The position numbers were made by a program, and so were the translations under genes. From Streblospio benedicti (lineage: Eukaryota; Annelida; Polychaeta; Spionida; Spionidae), in the NCBI GenBank assembly GCA_019095985.1, contig CM032666.1:48823005-48887004 (forward strand): DNA of 64,000 nucleotides, in the 5' to 3' direction. A model generated the notes under the pieces. The model searched no databases. It was not told the origin of the DNA and saw only the letters and a list, made by a program, of their open reading frames with translations. This document shows, piece after piece, positions 9,350 through 18,300 of the stretch. Position 1 is the stretch's first letter, and every line of letters begins with the position of its first letter.

Positions 9350-12300
9350 GTGGGTTATTATTGATGTCTGCGCTTTGTAGATTAAACTAACTTAATTTAT
9401 CTTTCAGCCGCATATTATTCTAAATAATAAGGACTATCTGGCTTTAAAACTGAACTTGGTTGTACTTCTTTCAAATATAGTAATGTTAAGGATCATTCAC
9501 AAATGATATCACCCGGCAGGGGGTGGGATGTAGCGAAAGATGACGAAAGTTGACAGGGGATGTAATGGGTCTAGCACTTGTTATTTGAGCAAAACGTCAA
9601 CGTGAAACCATGTCACGGAGGTGGGCGGTGAGGCGGTGCACAGTTGGTGAAAGGTGAACAGGGGGGGGGCGTAAAAAAGGCAAAACATTAGGTGACGTCA
9701 TTTATGAATAATACCTTAGCTAGACACAGCACACATAAAATGAATATTTTGAGGTGCAGGTCGTGTGTAGACAGTGGACCAGGTCCATACATCTTGATGG
9801 GCGCTTGCATGCTAACTAGTAATAGTGAAACATGTCATAATTTTGTGTGGATGATCGCATTTCTTTAATCGTAAACTATTTTGTAAGTTTATGAAGTTTT
9901 GTTTGTTTTACTATCACTCTGCTCATCATTTCCTGCAGCTAATTATGTTTATACAGCATATGGTGCCTGGTTAGGTGTATGCTCGTTATAATAACGGATT
10001 AATTACAGATAATTATCTATCCAATCTGTCACTTATTGTGATTGGTGTCCTTGGATGTTTTTTATATCATGTCAACAAGTTCATTAACACACTTATTAAT
10101 CATGACTCACTTTTGTCAGCCACTGGCAATGAGACCCATATGGACAGTCCCTGGTTAATTGCAATCTTTCCACATGTACCCATTTTAGCCCCAGCTCGTA
10201 GTTCACTGTCGTCAATGTTAGGCACATAAGAAAAGCTTGGGGTAAGCCATTATTCTGCCCGAAAACCATTCAAACGTGACAAATGTTCAATTTGCAACCA
10301 TTACAATGCAACGAATGGGTGGTACGGGTACATGCAATTAGAAATCTATTGAATATTACCAATACAGATCATTTATAATGTATGTATTACGTTGATGCAT
10401 TTACAATGTTATGCGTGTCAACAATATGTCTCAGCAATTTATAGCATCAAAACAATGTTAAACTATTTAGTCGTTGTGTTTTCTTTGTGTGCTATTTTAA
10501 GTATCGGTATAAGTCCTAAAATTAAAAACATATAATTTTAAGCTCTATATAGTCCTTACCATGTGGTTATGATCAGGGCTCTTTAGAGCTGAACAGTTTT
10601 AATAAAATATTGATTTTGGGGGGGGGGGACTTTTTAATATTAAAGTAGTATAAAAAGAAAAAACAATAACAAAATATGCCACCATATGTATAGAATTCAA
10701 AATTGTATGTCGGCATTTGCATTATTATAATCACATCAGTGTCAGCAGCAGCAGCAGCACCACCACCACCACCACCACCATCATTTTAAGATATAAAAAA
10801 ATGTCCAATTGTGTAACCCATGACTTTAAACTCATATACATTTTCTCTTTTTACAGAAAAAGCTTCAAACACCTTTGTGCATGGCATTCCTAATGTACAC
10901 AGATCGCGAAGTTACTTGAGGAAAACCTTTTGGGCAATATTAGTTCTAGCAGGATTTAGTATGTATCCCATACATGCATAGATATTTTTCTTTTTTGAAA
11001 AAATGATTAGTTCCACATTTAACCATTCACAATTTCTGATTTTTTTTTTCTTGGCGTAATACTACTACTGATTAGTAAATGCTCTGTAAACGTAAAATAA
11101 ATACCACCTACAGACCTGACCACCTCATAAGAAATGATCACTACCCTCTTACTATCCCCAAGGCTGCATGATATGGCAAGTGTTTGAAGCCATAAACGCG
11201 TACGCCAAGTACCCTGTATCCACCACCATGGCCTTTGACGGCAACAACCCTCTGGAGTTCCCGGCCGTCACCTTCTGTAACTTGAATCCTTTCCGTAACA
11301 CGGCCATCATGAACAATGCTGAAGCAGCCCTGTTGGCCTCAAGGATTTGGGATGTGAGTAGCTTCTTTCTCCATTCGCAACCTGTTACGTATGGTTCTAT
11401 CAACTTACGAACATGGCTCTAAGATACGAATGTGGTAGGTTTAGGAAGAAATAAATATATCAGTAACAGGTGTTCAGAATGAGTAGGAGGCACTATTTGA
11501 TTTCATTGGTTTAGAATGCACTAAAGCTCGCCATGACAATTAAATTTTTATCTGAAAAGTGGAGGGCACCCATACACCCCTGCATCTACTTATGATTTAT
11601 AGAAGAACTACAACACCCAAACCACACACAAAAGTATCACCAGACAATCGCAATTGATCTATTCAGAAACAAGACGAGATCACCGGTGACGACCCGTCCC
11701 TGGCGCCGCCGCCGTCATACAAGGACTGGACGGCGGTGGGCAGCGCGGAGCAGGACGAGGCGTATGACTTCCTCACGTCCGTGCTCACGTCCGTCACCAC
11801 GCTGGGCCGCGGGGCGCGCCGCGCGCTCGGCCACAACATCACCACCATGCTGCTGTCGTGCACGTTCGCCGGCGAGATCTGCAGACCGCAGTATGGCGGG
11901 TTCTTCTTCTTCCTCTTCTTCCTCTTCTTTTTCTTCTTTTTCTTCTTTTTCTTCTTTTTCTTCTTCTTTTTCTTCTCCTTCTTCTTCTTCGTCTTCTTCT
12001 TCTTCTTTTTCCTTTTTTGAGAATACTGGTCCCACCTCAGGCGCGCTCGCTCAAACGCACGACTTTGTTTGTTTTGTTTTTTTTATAACAGATGTATAAT
12101 TTTATGGAGTTTGCAATAACAAGGCACAAATGATGTAACGATTTACTATACAGCAAAGTTTATGGTGTCTATTGTTTGTTGTGTTTGTATTGTTACAGTA
12201 TTTAACTCTCTGTCTTATCTTGGGTTGAACCTAATTATGTAAACCTATGATTTTACACGTGATCACATTCAATGCACCTTCAACGCATCTCGTCTATGGA

Positions 12301-15300
12301 GACGGCTCAAGTCGCATTTTCACAAGCCGAATCATTTTTTTTTCATGTTAGAAAAAAAGTATCAATGCATCTTCTTAATTTCTACACACAACTCTAGACT
12401 ACCTAATACCTGTAAGAGGATGACTGTCCATTGAGTACAGTATGCCTGACATATACTTTACAAGAAAATATCTCGTTTCAGGGACTTTCTTCAGTTCACC
12501 AACTACCTATACGGCAATTGTTTCACATACAACCATGGACAAAATAGAACCATCAAAGAAGTAACCAAAATTGGACCACTTTATGGTACTTACTTTAGGG
12601 TACTTACTACATTGTATTCACAGCCCTGGTTCACTTTTTATAAGAGTGATGATATTATTATAAGATATTAACTTTTACAATTTTTATACACACACGAAGA
12701 GATAAAGTTTTAAGGTTAGAAGAGTGGGTGCATGTGGGCTGTACATGTGACATACACTGAGACAGACTGGGCTTCTAACGTTTAATCCAAACGACATACA
12801 TGCAATGGAAACTAGTAATGGCTAGATGAGACGATGTAAATGTGTAAAGGTAGTTCAGCTTAATCATGTGCACTAACAATCAATGGTAGTGGAAACATGT
12901 CGTCTGTTTGCACACCCCAGTGTGGCTGCTCAGCGTCAACTACACGGAATGGTACGTAATTCATTGTTTGATCATTTGGCGACGACCATGAGCATTGCCA
13001 CTGTTCTCATATAATAGGCTGTCAGCGGCATGAGTGACTAGCCTTTTTTCGAGAGTGACTAGCCATTTATTCGATAGATATATAATACAAATGCACATGA
13101 TGTCGGTGGTCATTCAATAGATCTATACTCAGAAGAAAAAAAGCCAAGAGCCATATGCTGACACCATATTGTGAAATTCCGACCGCAGCCCCACTGATGC
13201 TATAATATAATGGCTGATTCGTAACTTTCCTCATTGCTGATCATGAACCAACATTTTAGACTGACCACTAGATCAGCGAACGTATATCTTATCAGTAATT
13301 AATGCAGTCACGAAGTACTATATAGGAAGCACACCGAATAAAATAAATGTCAAGTTTAGCATGATTAAAACGAGTATCGAGGCATCGAAACTTATACATT
13401 TCCAATACATATAATTCAACATTCACTAACAAGGCATCACATTTTTACAAGGACTCGAAGGCAGTGTGAGTGATCAAGCCGTGAAAACCGACGATGGGTG
13501 TACAGCTGATGAATGACATTTGTTGGTACGCAGGTCTGACAATGGAGATCTACGTGCAGCAAGTGGAGTATATAGAGGGCGTGGCTGACGCGGCCGGCAT
13601 CAGACTCGTGGTCCACAACCAGACCGCCATGCCCTTCCCGGAGGACGACGGCTTCGATGTCGCTCCAGGGGCGAAGACTTCAATTAGTATTAAAAGGGTA
13701 ACTCTTCAATGCAATGGTGTTTAATGCGTAAATGCATCGTAACTAGGTCCTTGATTCTTCATAATAATGACGATGCTCATGAACTTAGTAAAAAAAATAG
13801 TATTTGCTGGCAATGTTCAAAGTAGACATCAGTTATGTCACATTGGGGGGAAATACATTGTAATAGTATTGGTTAGCGTTCACAATGTCACACAACTAAT
13901 TTCTAAGTGTATAGGTAGATTGCCGCTTGTGAAAACGTGTTATTTACAGGTTCATAAGTCTGGTTATCAGCCTCCGTGGGGTACCTGCAAAACATACGGA
14001 GGTGTAGATAATGAACAGCACAATGCTTATTTGACGCACTATAATTTCACACACGTCACGGAGCAGGTATGCTGCTATTAACGTAATATATAATGCTCAT
14101 GTATATAATTGTCAAAGATATCATTGTCTCTGATTTGTATTATCAAAAAATGTCTACTCTACAGCAGATGAGTATGAATTGTTTTCTCGATTTGGAACCA
14201 AATAATTGTAATATATTGTCTGTTGTTTTGTGAGATCTGTAGCTAGCTAGCCTCAATCATACAAGTTAAACTATCCACAGGGCTGCAAGAAAACGTGTTA
14301 CCAGAGAGAAATGATGAAGTCTTGCAACTGCTATAGTCCATATTATGCATTTAGTAAGGTAGAAGAGATAAAAGCCTACGCTGAAGTTGAGAACATTACG
14401 TCATTGCCACCTTGTTTATACGGAAAGGGCATGAGAGACGGTAGGTATTCATTGAATTCTAATCTAATTATGAAAGTCAATAGTGGTAATAAATTGAGCA
14501 TCATGGTAAAATATAGTTACTATCGCAATTCAAAAAATCTAAATGTCAATAGATTGCTGTTGATTTACTGGTGTCATATCAAATTGACTAAGCAGTTAAG
14601 ATATAATGTACTAAGAATATGGGCGGGGCGTTAACTGGAAAGGTAATTCGGTTGGAACTGGAGATTTGAGAGTTTCTTCATGGTCGTTACAGAGCTGTGT
14701 GTTGCGGACATTGACGCGATGTTCATAAACAACAGCCTCGGCTGCCAGGAGAAATGTCCTTCCCCGTGCTTGTGCGTTGGTACTTCTTTCTTTTCCAAAC
14801 AAAACAGTGTATACCTTAGCTAGTAATATGTTGGTAAAGGATCGCGCGAGAAACTAATTCATCCATAAATGTTGCGCTAAACAGCATTCAACTAGGGTAG
14901 AACAAGTATTTTGTTAACATATTACGCAAGGAATGAATTGAAACATGAAGTGCATCAGTTAATAGAAATAGTTGATTTTTATACCTGCTTCGACTTGCTA
15001 TCCCAGGTGTAGATGTAGATCCTGAGGATCCTGTCCCCCAACCCCCATCCCCGCTTCCCCACCCCCTTCACTCAGGACACATACTTTATCACACATTTGT
15101 GCTGGATTTTCTCAGGGTGAATCACGGGGCGTGTGTAGTTCTATGAAATATAATTATTGTACACGCCACCAAAACAAACCAAGCCTTTTATTTGAGTTCA
15201 TCTTTATCTACAGTGGAACCTGTCCATGTGGACACCTCCGTATAGTGGACACCTGCCTTATGTGGACATTTTTCACTTCTCCCGTTTCAGTTTTCCTATA

Positions 15301-18300
15301 TAACATATATAAAGTGAACCTCTGTATAGTGGACACCTGTGTTATGTGGACAGTGGACACTATATCTGCTCCCAAATAGCTTATATACCTCTGTATAGTG
15401 GACAGTTCAAAATTTCCCGCTGTATTAGAACAAAGAAATATTCACTGGGGAAGCACCCAGTAAAACGAGTGGCACATCACTTAGTGCTTTAGCCTTAGTC
15501 TCATAACCCTCACAGCCGTCAATAACATAATATATGTAATGATGTGATCCCAGATGACATGGGGAAAACCCGATGATGTCATAAATCTGTGGCTAGTTTT
15601 GTGTGACCTACTTTCATTTTCAAAAGTAAATAATGTGTGCATCTAGAAATATTTAAGATTATTTTGATCTATGGATACCTCAGTATCATACATAGTATAA
15701 TAACTGTAGTATTACTACAAGACTTTATTGTTTAAGGATATGAAAACAACACATTAGTTCTATTTATAAATGGAAAACAGTTGATCTACTTAGTTTCATA
15801 TCCTGGCACATAGTTATTCAAACCAAACTGCCCTAGTACTTGTACTACTATTATTATGGTCATAGATAGATCACAGTAATATTAACACCCATGACGTGTC
15901 TTTGATTGATGAAAATACAAACAACTCGCTGCTATTTGCAATCTGCCATCTTTTAACAATGTGCTACTTGTAAACAAAGGAATCCCAGAGGCCTGATTGG
16001 TCGAAATGGTGGCAAGCTTACATCAGATAGTGGTGCCCTCTTTTGGTCATGAATGTGTGCAATGATTTTTCAAGGCATGTATACAAATGAGCTTTGCTCT
16101 GATTGGCTGCAGACACCGGTTACTTTATGTATTTTGGCTGTGGCATTGATAAATCAATGTCACAGTGCTGGGGTGTGGGGAAGGGACTCCTGTGCAAACA
16201 TAAATTAAAGACTTGTGACCTTAACCAGTTAAGGTATGTGGTCAACCAAGTGCGAATGTTTGCAGAGCAGTAATTAAAACATGTATGTTTTTACTAGTTC
16301 CTGCATGGTCATAAACCTTTCTGGGATGAAAATAATTAAAATGTGACATGAGCAGAAATTTTAGCAAAATATTGATTAAGGAAATTACAACTCATGTCGC
16401 TTAGTAACATTTCTTTGTTTCAGTGCTAATGCAGACATTCTTCTTACCAACCCACCTGTATATAAACAACCATGCTAAATTGTAAGGTAGTCAGTTGATC
16501 CTGGACGTTAAATCTTTCACATGTAATCGGTCGCATGATGGGGAGTAACTATGAATAATTTGTATTATGTCCACAAGTAAAATTACAATAAACATTAATT
16601 TTATTTTGGTAATATGTTCACACCAGTATCACTTAAATAATTATTTATTATACACAAAAAGGAAAATCTGTTCAATAGACTGTAAATGTCAAGCACATTA
16701 TCACCAGACAAACTGTCAAAACCTGTCAAACCTGTCTTATGTGGACAACCTGTCTTATGTGGACACTTTTCACTTCTCCCGAAGGTGTCCACATAAGACA
16801 GGTTCCACTGCACATTAAACTTTCTAATTATCTTATTGCAGCTCTGCATATTATCGCGGTGAAAGTTCGTATTCCTTGTGGCCTTCTGTGGTTGCTGAAG
16901 TAAGTGCTAAAACTAAATAATTATATGAACAACTGTATGTATATATTTTGATCGTGAGTTCCAGTCCCGCCAGGGCCACTTGGTATAGTCAAATGGAAGC
17001 TATGTCTTCAGATATGTCAAGCTTGCTTGGTATAACAGTGAGAGTAAAATTAAATAATTATAGTTTGCCATTTCTGAATGTACCAGTCAGGTAGTCACTT
17101 TTGATCATCGATCTAAAAATACAGTAGGATATGAGCAATGTGCATTGAAAATATTATTTTGTTTCTATAAAACATATATGTGAAAGAACTTCTTTTTCAA
17201 CAAGAACGACTACTGACAATACGATGCAATATCAAAGCAATTACTCACTTAAAAATTAGGTAACACACAGTGTCCGTCGTGATTGATCTTCATGTAATAT
17301 GTTATTTGGTAGAAATACCGGATGTCATTGGTATTTTATCTTTTAGAAGCAGTTAGCAAACGAATTGATGATGAACTCAGAATTTTTATGGAATCTGTTC
17401 AACACTAACAGGAACAGTCCATCATGGCAATCAACTTTTATCAAGTGAGTTTGCATGTTTGAATGTACTCATTTGCAAGGCAAGGAATAACAAAGAAAAT
17501 ATTTGTATTTGCACTCAATAATTATGTCATATGTTAAAGATAGTTATCTCATTTTACAATGTTGTTATTTTGATGTATTTATTTTATATTTACATTGCTT
17601 CAGAGAAAACGTATTAAAAGTGGAGGTCTTTTACGGTGATATGACTGTGGAGAGCATAATACAGTCGCCATCTATTAGTGTAAGTGGGAGAATTCATACA
17701 ATATAGAAAGACAAAATCTATTTCATGCAAAATCGAGATATTTATAAAACAATGTTAACAAAGACTGATTTTGGACACTAACATTAATTTTCAGCTCCTG
17801 GACTTAATATCTAACATTGGTGGTCAATTTGGCCTGTGGGTCGGCATGTCAATCATAGCCATATTTGAGGCTTTTGAGCTTATTGTTGATATGACACTAC
17901 TTTTGGTGAAAAGGTATTCCATGCTTTTTGTATATAAAGAGAAACTTATTTTGAAGCAATGCATTCCATAACTTATATATAACCACACTATCACCCTGTT
18001 GTAGATGTTCAAGTTCAAGTAAGAAGGTTAATGGTGAGGTCAATTTCAACATGAAGTAGATGAAGTGCAGGACGAAATCTGCACACAACTTGTTTTTAAA
18101 GAGGCTATTATGGGATTCACATATTGATGTACACAAATGGAGACTACACTTTGAACTGCACTGCATTTGTGCTTACTTCGAAATGTTAATGATATGTATA
18201 ATAAAATATATTACCTGAAGAAGTCTTATTGTACATACACAAATAGAATTAGAGTTTGCTGCTCATATATTGTAGATAGTGGACTTTACCGAAATCCACT

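Noticed and set aside
11663-11863. Minus-strand frame over exon 4
   Set aside because: GC-rich coding DNA often leaves the opposite strand open; the plus strand has clear DEG/ENaC homology.
11667-11890. PPPSY as a Nedd4-binding PY motif
   Set aside because: It lies at about residues 155-159, in the ectodomain, so it cannot be reached by a cytosolic WW-domain ligase.
11686-12099. Long frames running through exon 4 into the TTC repeat (Ser-, Phe- or Glu-rich)
   Set aside because: They are by-products of the repeat and of other frames over exon 4. The channel homology and phase place the splice donor at 11,890.
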